From contig JAPYMU010000102.1 of NCBI GenBank assembly GCA_028286165.1, positions 1 through 12,083 on the forward strand: a stretch of 12,083 nucleotides of DNA, written 5' to 3'. The notes beneath the pieces are model-generated. The model saw only the letters and a list, made by a program, of their open reading frames with translations. It was not told where the DNA came from and searched no databases. This document shows positions 1-6,747 of the stretch, one piece after another. Made by a program: the position numbers and the translations under genes. This DNA is from Spongiicolonus versatilis. GTDB taxonomy: Bacteria; Pseudomonadota; Gammaproteobacteria; Arenicellales; Spongiicolonaceae. The number at the start of each line of letters is the position of its first letter. Within the stretch, counting starts at the first letter, position 1.

Positions 1-189
1 GACCCGGCAACGGAACGCTGGTGCAAGGCCCAGGGCGTTTACCAAATGCCCGGCTCGGCTAAACAATATCCCCGGTTTCAGGTCTACTCGGCCGAGCATT
101 ATTTCAGCGACATTCTCCCGGACATCCCGCCCATGTTGGACCCCATGACCGGCAAGCCGGTGCAGGAAGAATTCTTCGCGCGCAAATAA
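1..189 (+). CDS. C-terminal end of an unrecognised protein (partial)
   Basis: Frame 1 is open from the first base to a TAA at 187-189 and encodes the last 62 residues of a protein whose start lies outside the window. The codons are rich in G/C at the third position and the composition is mixed (Tyr, Phe, Asp, His, Met), as in a real gene and unlike the Arg/Ala-rich shadows. The tail is acidic and proline-rich around DILPDIPPMLDPMTGKPV and ends in basic residues (FFARK). No signal peptide, membrane span or family motif is visible in this piece. In gammaproteobacteria lysA often precedes dapF, but this tail does not look like LysA to me. I do not assign a function. It lies 34 bp upstream of dapF on the same strand. 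Confidence 0.75.
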   Translation, partial: DPATERWCKAQGVYQMPGSAKQYPRFQVYSAEHYFSDILPDIPPMLDPMTGKPVQEEFFARK

Positions 190-209
190 CCCCGCCCCGC
201 CGGCCGTGC

Positions 210-215
210 TACCCT
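210..215 (+). promoter_or_regulatory. Possible -10 element (TACCCT) just upstream of dapF
   Basis: TACCCT fits the TANNNT pattern of a -10 box and ends 8 nt before the dapF ATG. There is no purine-rich Shine-Dalgarno between it and the start codon. If it is a real -10, transcription would begin at or next to the ATG, giving a leaderless mRNA. No convincing -35 is seen about 17 bp upstream. The assignment is speculative. Confidence 0.25.
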
Positions 216-223
216 CACCGCCG

Positions 224-1102
224 ATGCAACTGCGCTTTACCAAAATGCATTCCCTCGGCAACGACTTTGTCGTGATTGACGCCGTGCGGCAGGATGTGGC
301 GCTGGGCCGGGCCGGGGCGGCGTGGCTGGCCGACCGCCAGCGCGGGGTGGGCTGTGACCAGGTGCTGGTGGTGGGTGCGGGCGGCGACGGCGCCGATTTC
401 AGTCTGGGAATTTTTAACGCCGACGGCGGCGAGTCCGGGCAGTGCGGCAACGGCGCGCGCTGCGTGGCGCTGTTTTTGCGCGACAGCGGGCTCAGCGATG
501 CGGCCTCCTGCGTGGTGCGCACGCGCCAGCGCGACCTGGCACTCAGCCTGGACGACTCCGGCACGGCCAGCGTGGACATGGGCGCGCCGCAGTTTGCGCC
601 GGACGCGGTGCCGTTTTTTGTCGCCGGCGGTGACGGCGGCGACGGCGCACTGCACACTTTTAAGTTGGACCTGCACACCCACAGCGTCCGCGCCTGCGTG
701 CTTTCCATGGGCAACCCGCACGCGGTGCTCACCGTCACCGACTGCGACACCGCCGATGTGGCCGGCATCGGCGCGCGGCTGGCGGCGCACGCCGCCTTTC
801 CCGAGGGCGCCAACATCGGTTTTATGCAGGTGCTTGACCGCGGCCGCATCCGCCTGCGCGTGTTTGAGCGCGGCGTCGGCGAAACCCTGGCCTGCGGCAG
901 CGGCGCCTGCGCGGCGGTGGTTGCCGGGCGGCTGGGCGGATTGTTAAACAAGACGGTGACGGTGGCCATGCCCGGCGGCGAGATGACGGCGCGCTGGGCC
1001 GGCGGCCGCAAACGCCGCAACGCCGGCGTGGTCTTGTCGGGGCCGGCGGTGAGCGTGTATGATGGCGCGATTGCCGAGTGGGAAGAGCGCGCTTTGCCAT
1101 GA
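224..1102 (+). CDS. dapF: Diaminopimelate epimerase
   Basis: DapF interconverts LL- and meso-diaminopimelate in the cytoplasm, feeding both lysine synthesis and peptidoglycan cross-links. The 292-residue product starts MQLRFTKMHSLGNDF, the family's usual N-terminus. The two catalytic cysteines are present: Cys74 in GQCGNG and Cys224 in ACGSGACA. The GNPHAV segment near 163-168 and the PEGANIGF segment near 193-200 also match the family. I chose the ATG at 224 because the upstream in-frame GTG at 206 would add six residues absent from DapF and would place the start inside a TACCCT/CACC stretch. There is no clear ribosome binding site. The TGA stop overlaps the next start (ATGA at 1099-1102), so dapF and the DUF484 gene are probably translationally coupled. 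Length is slightly above the usual 275 or so. Confidence 0.97.
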   Translation: MQLRFTKMHSLGNDFVVIDAVRQDVALGRAGAAWLADRQRGVGCDQVLVVGAGGDGADFSLGIFNADGGESGQCGNGARCVALFLRDSGLSDAASCVVRTRQRDLALSLDDSGTASVDMGAPQFAPDAVPFFVAGGDGGDGALHTFKLDLHTHSVRACVLSMGNPHAVLTVTDCDTADVAGIGARLAAHAAFPEGANIGFMQVLDRGRIRLRVFERGVGETLACGSGACAAVVAGRLGGLLNKTVTVAMPGGEMTARWAGGRKRRNAGVVLSGPAVSVYDGAIAEWEERALP

Positions 1103-1887
1103 ACAAAAAACCAACCGCCCGCGACAGGATTGAAAAACGCGACGCCGCCGGCCGCGCACCGGATGCCAGGGCGGTGGCCGACTACCTGCGCCGCCATCCG
1201 GATTTTCTGCAGGGCCGGCCGAAGTTGCTTGCGGCGTTGGAAATTCCGCAGCGCCGCCACGCCGGCACATTGTCGCTGATTGAACGGCAGGTGCAAGTGC
1301 TGCGCGAAAAGAACCACGGCCTGCAGCGGAAGTTGGAACAGTTGCTCAGCAACGCGCGCGGCAATGAACAGTTGCAGGAGCGCATGTGCAAGTTGGTGGT
1401 GGCCGGCGCGGCCGCCGATACGCTGGACGACGTGTTAGTGCGGCTGCCGGAGGCGGTGCGCCGTGAGTTTGACTTGCAGTACAGCCGGGTGCTGGCCGAT
1501 GCTGACGAGGCGCACCCCGAGGATGGCGCCACTTGGTTCTCGCGCGAGCATGTCCGCTACTCGCGGGTGCGCAACCGCGTGGAGCACCGCCACAGCGAAT
1601 GCCGCGCAAAACTGCCGGCCGAGTGGCGGCGGTTTTTGTTTGGCGACAGTGACGGCGCGCGGCGGATTCAGTCCTGCGCGATTGTTCCGTTGGTGGCGCC
1701 GGATGATGATCTGGACGGCGTTCTGGTGCTCGGCAGCGAAGACCCGGCGCGCTTTGCGCCGGACATGGGCACCATTCACCTGGATTTTCTCGGCCGCGTG
1801 GTCGGCGGCGCCCTTTACCGTCTGGTGCGCGCCCGCGCCGGCATCCGCGGCCGGGAACTCGGCGAGCGGCAGCGCAGCGTGGGCTGA
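1099..1887 (+). CDS. DUF484 family protein (YigA type)
   Basis: This 262-residue cytoplasmic protein matches the DUF484 family, which in many gammaproteobacteria sits between dapF and xerC (yigA in E. coli); its role is not established. The N-terminal third carries the family signature: a YLRRHPDFLQ segment, then SLIERQVQVLREKNHGL and a heptad-like helix that should form a short coiled coil (about residues 60-95). The remainder looks like a GAF-type sensory fold, with CAIVPLVAP and a GVLVLGSEDPARF segment, where GAF domains have a hydrophobic strand followed by G.L.LGS. The start is the ATG overlapping the dapF stop by 4 nt. The stop is followed 16 nt later by xerC, so the three genes probably form one operon. 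Confidence 0.9.
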   Translation: MNKKPTARDRIEKRDAAGRAPDARAVADYLRRHPDFLQGRPKLLAALEIPQRRHAGTLSLIERQVQVLREKNHGLQRKLEQLLSNARGNEQLQERMCKLVVAGAAADTLDDVLVRLPEAVRREFDLQYSRVLADADEAHPEDGATWFSREHVRYSRVRNRVEHRHSECRAKLPAEWRRFLFGDSDGARRIQSCAIVPLVAPDDDLDGVLVLGSEDPARFAPDMGTIHLDFLGRVVGGALYRLVRARAGIRGRELGERQRSVG

Positions 1888-1903
1888 GCCGCCCACAAAT
1901 TTC

Positions 1904-2863
1904 ATGCCGCAAAAAACCGCGCCGTCCGCCTGTCCGGCCGCGGCTCTGGCCGCGGATTTGACCACGGACGTAGACGCGTTTCTTGCTCACCTGAGTTCCG
2001 AGCGGCGGCTGTCGCCGCACACCGTGCAGGCCAGCCGCCGCGACCTTGCACAACTGGCCGCGTTTCTCGCCGGGCGCGGTTGCGGCGCGTGGAACAGGGT
2101 GACCGCCGCCGACAGCCGCGCTTTCACCGCCGCGCTGCACGCCCGCGGCCTGTCCGGCCGCAGCATCCGCCGCGTGCTGTCATCGGCGCGCGGGCTTTAC
2201 CGCTACCTGCACCGTGAAAAGCGCGCCGCCGCCAACCCGTTTGCCGGGCAGACCGCGCCGCGCGCCAGACCGCCGCTGCCGCGGGTGCTGGACACCGGCC
2301 AGGCCGGGCAACTGGTGGCGGTTGACGGCGGCGGTTTTTATGCGGTACGCGACCGCGCCATGCTGGAGTTGCTGTATTCCTCGGGGCTGCGGCTGGCCGA
2401 ACTGGTGGCGCTGCGCGCCGCCGATGTGGACCTGAAAAATTGCGAGGTGCGCGTCACCGGCAAGGGCGGCAAAACGCGCATCGTGCCGGTGGGAAGATTT
2501 GCGGCGGCGGCGGTGGAACGATGGCTGCGGTTGCGCGCCGGGGCCGGCGGCGGCGGTGAGGGTGAGGGCGCGCTGTTTGTGACAAAAAACGGCGGCGCAC
2601 TCGGCGCGCGCGCGGTGCAAAAACGCATCCGCCACTGGGCACTGCAACGCGGCCTGGCGCTGCCGGTGAGTCCGCACATGCTGCGCCATTCTTTTGCCAC
2701 CCACCTGCTGGAATCAAGCGGCGACCTGCGCGCGGTGCAGGAACTCCTCGGCCACGCCGACATTTCCACCACCCAGATATACACCCATCTGGATTTTCAG
2801 CACCTGGCGAAAGTCTACGACCAGGCGCACCCGCGGGCGCGCAAAAAATCCGCCGCGGATTAA
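1904..2863 (+). CDS. xerC: Tyrosine recombinase XerC
   Basis: XerC acts with XerD at the dif site to resolve chromosome dimers. The 319-residue product has an N-terminal core-binding domain (about 20-105; RRLSPHTVQASRRDL) and a C-terminal catalytic domain. The full catalytic set is visible: Arg163 (GLRLAEL), Lys187 (TGKGGKTR), His258 and Arg261 (HMLRHSFATH), His284 (LLGHADIS) and nucleophile Tyr293 (QIYTHL). A Gly-rich insert at 212-222 lengthens the loop before the last helices. The ATG at 1904 has no obvious Shine-Dalgarno; a TTG at 1958 would give MTTDVDAFLAHL, closer to the usual start of XerC, so the true N-terminus is uncertain by 18 residues. Context (dapF, DUF484) supports XerC over XerD. 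Confidence 0.95.
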   Translation: MPQKTAPSACPAAALAADLTTDVDAFLAHLSSERRLSPHTVQASRRDLAQLAAFLAGRGCGAWNRVTAADSRAFTAALHARGLSGRSIRRVLSSARGLYRYLHREKRAAANPFAGQTAPRARPPLPRVLDTGQAGQLVAVDGGGFYAVRDRAMLELLYSSGLRLAELVALRAADVDLKNCEVRVTGKGGKTRIVPVGRFAAAAVERWLRLRAGAGGGGEGEGALFVTKNGGALGARAVQKRIRHWALQRGLALPVSPHMLRHSFATHLLESSGDLRAVQELLGHADISTTQIYTHLDFQHLAKVYDQAHPRARKKSAAD

Positions 2864-2867
2864 ACAA

Positions 2868-3491
2868 TCAGCGCCGCCGCTTGCCTTCCACCCAGTTGAT
2901 CAGCGGCCGCCACTGTTCAAGGTCGGCCTCCACCTGCGACGGCGCCATTTCAAAAATGCCGATGCCGAGTTGCGCGGCGCGCACGTAGTTTTGCGTGTCG
3001 CGCAGGGTGGTGACGAAAGGAATGCCAATGTTGCGCAGGAACTCCCGCAGGCGGCCGTAAATTAACGTGTTCTCGCGTACGCGGTTGGCGATGATGCCGA
3101 TGCGGGTGCCGCGCGCGGCGCCGCTCATTAAAGTTTCGCCGAGGAACAGCGAGGCGGCGCGGATATCAATGGCCGACGGCAGCACCGGAATCAGCGCCAC
3201 ATCGGCGGCGCGCAGCAGGCGGTGGTTACGGGCCGCGGTGGTGCGCGCCGGGGCGTCCATCACCACCCGCCGCAGCGAGTTTGGATAGCGCAGATTGTCG
3301 CCGCCGACCATGGCGTGGATCGACTCGTTGGCCGCCGGCCGCGCGGCCAGCCACTCGGTGGAGGAACGCTGGGCGTCAAAGTCCACAAGCCCGGTGGGAA
3401 CGCCCCACAGCGCGTAGTAACTGGCCAGATTGGTGGCGATGGTGGTTTTGCCGCAGCCGCCCTTGGGGTTGATGACGAGAATTTTTTTCAT
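2868..3491 (-). CDS. Orphan ParA/MinD-type ATPase
   Basis: This 207-residue protein belongs to the ParA/MinD (SIMIBI) P-loop ATPases, cytoplasmic enzymes that use ATP-driven dimerisation and nucleoid binding to position cargo. The deviant Walker A motif lies at the N-terminus (PKGGCGKTT, with signature Lys10 and Lys15), followed by VDFDAQ (switch I/A' region) and VVMDAPAR (Walker B). The C-terminal half keeps the NRVRENT and LRDTQNYVRAAQLG segments typical of short ParA proteins. It is shorter than plasmid or chromosomal ParA (about 250-270) because it lacks a long N-terminal extension. The ATG at 3491 is preceded by GGAGCGGAAACG, which can serve as a ribosome binding site. No parB-like gene or repeated centromere-like site is visible nearby, so the cargo is unknown. 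It converges on xerC with only 4 bp between stops. Confidence 0.88.
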   Translation of the reverse strand: MKKILVINPKGGCGKTTIATNLASYYALWGVPTGLVDFDAQRSSTEWLAARPAANESIHAMVGGDNLRYPNSLRRVVMDAPARTTAARNHRLLRAADVALIPVLPSAIDIRAASLFLGETLMSGAARGTRIGIIANRVRENTLIYGRLREFLRNIGIPFVTTLRDTQNYVRAAQLGIGIFEMAPSQVEADLEQWRPLINWVEGKRRR

Positions 3492-3544
3492 CGTTTCCGC
3501 TCCACTCGCCCCAAGCATACCCCTTTTCCCGCGCCGCCGCCATG

Positions 3545-3775
3545 CGCGGATGCCGCCGCCCAGAATTGCAACCTGGCGGTGCGGAGGCTGGTGGTGTTGA
3601 GGCCATCGGCGGCGGTGGGGTTTAGGCCGAGGCTCAGGCGGCCGTTGGTTTTGCTTGCGGTGAAGGCGCGGGTGCAGGTGCCGTCTGCGCTCAGCGTCAT
3701 GCCATCCGTTGGCGCGATGGTGGCATGAGGGCAGTCTCCGGTTGGTGAAGGCGGCAGCGAACAGCACAAATCCGG
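3545..3775 (-). pseudogene. Probable frameshifted remnant of a coding sequence
   Basis: The roughly 310 bp between the ParA gene and the rpmE promoter hold no intact gene. On the minus strand, however, one frame reads (about 3736 down to 3560) DCPHATIAPTDGMTLSADGT and continues through Ser/Thr/Asn/Gly-rich text such as FTASKTNGRLSLGLN and GLNTTSLRTARLQF. Third positions are almost all G or C, like real genes here, whereas shadow frames are Arg/Ala/Pro-rich. Just upstream (3770-3741) another frame reads FVLFAAAFTN with the same codon habit, which suggests one ancestral frame broken by an indel near 3737-3741. The composition resembles extracellular or surface repeat proteins, but I do not recognise the family. 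There is no start with a ribosome binding site, and the coding character fades below about 3560. Confidence 0.4.
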
Positions 3776-3779
3776 GCAG

Positions 3780-3807
3780 TTGCGCGGGGTGGGAAATGGG
3801 GTATAAT
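3780..3807 (+). promoter_or_regulatory. Sigma70-type promoter of rpmE
   Basis: A perfect -10 box TATAAT (3802-3807) lies 16 bp downstream of a TTGCGC -35-like box (3780-3785). It stands 18 nt before the chosen rpmE start, so the mRNA leader would be only about 10-12 nt, just enough for the GAGG at 3816-3819. In this GC-rich background a perfect TATAAT is distinctive. Confidence 0.75.
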
Positions 3808-3825
3808 CCGCCGCCGAGGCCGATG

Positions 3826-4032
3826 ATGAAAACCGCCATCCATCCCGAATACAAGACGCTCAAGGTGACCTGCGCCTGCGGGAATTCGTTTGAGACGCGC
3901 TCCACGCTGGGGCAGGATTTGCAGGTGGAAATCTGCTCGCAGTGCCATCCGTTCTACACCGGCCAGCAGAAAATCGTGGACACCGCCGGGCGGGTGGGCC
4001 GGTTCCGCGAAAAATACCGCCGCAAAAACTAA
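3826..4032 (+). CDS. rpmE: 50S ribosomal protein L31, zinc-binding type
   Basis: L31 bridges the central protuberance of the large subunit to the small-subunit head. The 68-residue product matches the zinc (C+) form, with the four ligands Cys16 and Cys18 (CAC) and Cys37 and Cys40 (CSQC), then HPFYTGQQ and the GRVGRF segment. Of two adjacent ATGs (3823 and 3826) I chose the second: it gives the family start MKTAIHPEYK and puts GAGG (3816-3819) at a good 6-nt spacing. In many bacteria a zinc-free paralogue replaces this form under zinc shortage; none is in this window. The gene has its own promoter and is followed 43 bp later by prmB. Confidence 0.97.
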   Translation: MKTAIHPEYKTLKVTCACGNSFETRSTLGQDLQVEICSQCHPFYTGQQKIVDTAGRVGRFREKYRRKN

Positions 4033-4075
4033 GCGGCGCCGGCGGCCGCGCTTCCGGCATCCGCCACCCTCACCG

Positions 4076-4951
4076 ATGAAAACCCTGGCCGGGCACGCCG
4101 CTGAATGCGAGGCGCGCCTGCGCGCGGCCGGGCTGAGTTTCGGCCACGGCACCGACAACGCGCGCGACGAGGCGGTGTGGCTGGCGTGTTTTGCGGCCGG
4201 CATCGCGCCGGGGGATTTTGCCGGCCGCGCCGGGCTGCCGGCGGGCGAGGATTGCGCGGCGCGGCTTGCGCAACTGACCGAAAAACGAATCGCCACGCGC
4301 ATGCCGGCGGCGTACTTAATTAATGAGGCGTGGTTTGCCGGGCGCAGGTTTTATGTGGACCGGCGGGCGGCGGTGCCGAGGTCGCACCTTGGCGAATGGA
4401 TTGCGGACGGCTTGCGGCCGTGGCTGGCAAAACCGCCGCGCGCGATTCTGGATTTGTGCACCGGCAGCGGCTGCATCGGCATTGCATTGGCCGAGGTTTT
4501 TCCTGATGCACGGGTGACGCTCAGCGATGTGTCGGCGGATGCGCTGGCGGTGGCGGCGGAAAATGTGCGGCGGCATCAACTGGCGGCGCGGGTGCGGACG
4601 GTGCGGTGCGATTTGTTTGACGGCCTCGGCGGCGCGGCGTTTGATTTAATCGCCGGCAACCCGCCCTACGTGAACGCGCGCGCCATGGCCGCCCTGCCCG
4701 CCGAATACCGCCACGAACCGGCGCTGGCATTGGCCGGCGGTGAGGACGGCGCGGATTTTCTTGCACGCATCCTGCATGGCGCGCGGCGCCATCTGGCCGG
4801 TGACGGCAACTTAATCGTGGAAGCCGGCAGTGCGCGCGGCGCGCTGGAGCGGCGGTTTCCGCGCGCGCCGTTTACCTGGCTGGCGGCGTCGGCGGCGGAT
4901 GGTGAGGGCGCGGTTTTTCTGCTGGGCGCGGCGGATTTGGATGCGCTGTGA
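4076..4951 (+). CDS. prmB: Ribosomal protein L3 N5-glutamine methyltransferase PrmB
   Basis: PrmB uses S-adenosylmethionine to methylate a glutamine side chain of ribosomal protein L3 (Gln150 in E. coli). The 291-residue product has a helical N-terminal domain and the linker YLINEAWFAG (80-89), characteristic of PrmB rather than PrmC. It also carries YVDRRAAVPRSHLGEW, where PrmB usually has VPRSPIAEL. SAM motif I is ILDLCTGSGCIG (124-135), the acidic end of strand 2 is SDVS (150-153), and the glutamine-binding NPPY motif is at 195-198. The EYRHEPALALAGGEDG stretch is also typical. No Shine-Dalgarno precedes the ATG; instead CACCCTCACCG lies directly upstream. The TGA overlaps the ATG of the next gene by one base (TGATG). 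Confidence 0.93.
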   Translation: MKTLAGHAAECEARLRAAGLSFGHGTDNARDEAVWLACFAAGIAPGDFAGRAGLPAGEDCAARLAQLTEKRIATRMPAAYLINEAWFAGRRFYVDRRAAVPRSHLGEWIADGLRPWLAKPPRAILDLCTGSGCIGIALAEVFPDARVTLSDVSADALAVAAENVRRHQLAARVRTVRCDLFDGLGGAAFDLIAGNPPYVNARAMAALPAEYRHEPALALAGGEDGADFLARILHGARRHLAGDGNLIVEAGSARGALERRFPRAPFTWLAASAADGEGAVFLLGAADLDAL

Positions 4952-6738
4952 TGCGCTCACCGCTGTTTAAAATTGCGCTGGTGGTGTGCGGCTGGCCGCT
5001 GGTACTGCTGGCGCTGCTGTGGATTTACCGCTGGGCGGCGGAGCTTTGGTGGACGCCGCCGCCGCCTGCAGCGGCGCCGGTGGAGCACTCGCCCTATTTC
5101 GCCGGCGCGCAAAAAGCGGCGGCGGCGTTTGATGCGCTGGCGCCGGCCGCGCGCGGTGCGCTGCTGGCGGCGATGAAAAAAGAAATCGTGCCGCTTGAAC
5201 GGTGGCTGGCGGATTTTGCGGCGGACAATTACGACATTGTCTGCATCGGCGAATACCACAACCGGCAAACGCGCGGGTTTCTGGCGCGGGAATTTTTCAG
5301 CGCGCTGGCTTTTGATGAACTGCATCTGGAGGCGACCGCCGCCGCGCTGAGCAAAATCATCCGCGAAATCGCGCGCGAAAAACCGATGGTGCCGCTGCTG
5401 GACGCCGACATCGCCGGCGTCATCACCGCCGCGCGGGCGCGCAACCCGCAACTGCGCATCAGCGGCATTGAGGAAACCCCGGCGCAACGCGAAAACCGCG
5501 CCGGCAAAAACAACCGCGACGCCTCCATCGCGGAAAATTTTCTCCGCCGCCACCGTGGCCAATCCGGCGCCCGCCATGTGATTTTGTTCGGCGCGCTGCA
5601 TTGCGCCGACCGCCCCGGCTGGCTGTTCCCGCGCCTGCGCGCCGCGCCGCAACTGGCCGGCCGCAAACTGCACAGCATCCGCATTCTCGGCCGCACACAG
5701 GACGGGCCCCTGGACGCTGCGCTGGCCGCCGGCGACACCAAATACACCGCCGCCGACGGTACGCCGCAATTAAAGGAGGCGGTGGCGCAAAAGTTTGCGC
5801 GCGAAAACGGACTGCACTACGAGGCCGCGCAAATCATCGTGTCAAGCGGCGCCAAGCATTCGGTGTTCAACCTGCTGATGGCGCTGGTGGACGCCGGCGA
5901 CGAGGTGGTCATTCCGGCGCCCTACTGGGTTTCGTATCCGGACATGGTCAAACTTTGCGGCGCCACCCCGGTCATCGTGCATGCCGGCATGGCGCAGGGC
6001 CTGAAAATCACCGCGCAGCAACTCAGCGAAGCGCTGACCCCGGCGACGCGCCTGTTCATTTTGAACAGTCCGAACAATCCCACCGGCGCCGTCTACAGCC
6101 GCGCCGAACTCAGCGCCCTGGGCGAGGTTCTGGCCGGCCATCCGCGGGTGCTGGTTGCCAGCGACGACATTTACGAGCACATTTTGTGGAGCGGCGAGCC
6201 GTTCTGCAACATTGCCATGGCCTGCCCCGAACTCGCCGGGCGCACGGTGGTCATCAACGGCGTGTCCAAGGCCTACGCCATGACCGGCTGGCGCATCGGT
6301 TACGCCGCCGGGCCGGCCGGCATCATCGGCGCCATGAAAAAAATTCAGTCGCAAAGCACCAGCAACCCGGCCTCGGTTTCGCAGGCCGCCGCCGTTGCCG
6401 CGCTCAGCAGCGCGCAGTCGCCGGCCGCCGTCGCGCGGATGGCCGCGGCTTTTCGCGAGCGCCATGATTTTGTGGTGGCGGCGTTGAACGAGGTGCCCGG
6501 CTTTCACTGCCTGCCGTCGGGCGGCACGTTTTACGCTTTCCCCGACGCCGGCGAAGCGGTGCGCAACACCGGCGCCGGCGACGACATCGCATTGGCCGCG
6601 CTGCTGCTGGAGCAGGCCGAAGTGGCGCTGGTGCCGGGCAGCGCGTTTGGCGCGCCCGGCCATTTGCGCCTGTCCTACGCCGCCGGTTTGGATGTACTGC
6701 GCGCCGCCGTTGCGCGCATTAAAAAAGTCTTGTCGTAG
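4951..6738 (+). CDS. Chimera: membrane-anchored ChaN/EreA-like domain joined to N-truncated class I aminotransferase
   Basis: A single 595-residue frame contains two unrelated parts. Residues 7-27 form a hydrophobic N-terminal anchor. Residues about 90-250 resemble the ChaN/EreA/TraB-like fold: GEYHN (Glu101, His103), a DELHLEA strand, NNRDASIAENF, and ILFGALHC with His217. From about residue 258 (AALAAGDTKYTAADGTPQLK) the protein is a class I fold-type I aminotransferase of the bacterial aspartate aminotransferase group. It has PYWVSYPDMV, NSPNNPTGAVY, SDDIYEH, the PLP-binding Lys440 in NGVSKAYAMTGWRIGYA and the C-terminal carboxylate-binding Arg in LRLSYA. The aminotransferase lacks about 65 N-terminal residues, including the GxGEPDFDTP segment that contacts substrate. 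A periplasm-directed, truncated PLP enzyme is hard to reconcile with normal function. An in-frame deletion or an assembly join is more likely than an evolved fusion. The start is the ATG in TGATG with the prmB stop. Confidence 0.8.
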   Translation: MRSPLFKIALVVCGWPLVLLALLWIYRWAAELWWTPPPPAAAPVEHSPYFAGAQKAAAAFDALAPAARGALLAAMKKEIVPLERWLADFAADNYDIVCIGEYHNRQTRGFLAREFFSALAFDELHLEATAAALSKIIREIAREKPMVPLLDADIAGVITAARARNPQLRISGIEETPAQRENRAGKNNRDASIAENFLRRHRGQSGARHVILFGALHCADRPGWLFPRLRAAPQLAGRKLHSIRILGRTQDGPLDAALAAGDTKYTAADGTPQLKEAVAQKFARENGLHYEAAQIIVSSGAKHSVFNLLMALVDAGDEVVIPAPYWVSYPDMVKLCGATPVIVHAGMAQGLKITAQQLSEALTPATRLFILNSPNNPTGAVYSRAELSALGEVLAGHPRVLVASDDIYEHILWSGEPFCNIAMACPELAGRTVVINGVSKAYAMTGWRIGYAAGPAGIIGAMKKIQSQSTSNPASVSQAAAVAALSSAQSPAAVARMAAAFRERHDFVVAALNEVPGFHCLPSGGTFYAFPDAGEAVRNTGAGDDIALAALLLEQAEVALVPGSAFGAPGHLRLSYAAGLDVLRAAVARIKKVLS

Positions 6739-6747
6739 GGCGCGGGC

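Noticed and set aside
1463..1903. Upstream extension of the xerC frame into the DUF484 gene
   Set aside because: The extra 147 codons lie in the shadow frame of DUF484 and are Trp/Ala/Arg-rich, without similarity to XerC.
3492..3905. Longer start for the ParA gene (adding 138 residues, from 3905)
   Set aside because: The ATPase signature requires the start at MKKILVINPKGG; the extension crosses the rpmE promoter and start on the other strand.
4033..4075. Inverted repeat GCGGC...GCCGC after rpmE as a terminator
   Set aside because: Only five pairs and no T-tract; GC-rich DNA gives many such stems. Read-through into prmB seems likely.
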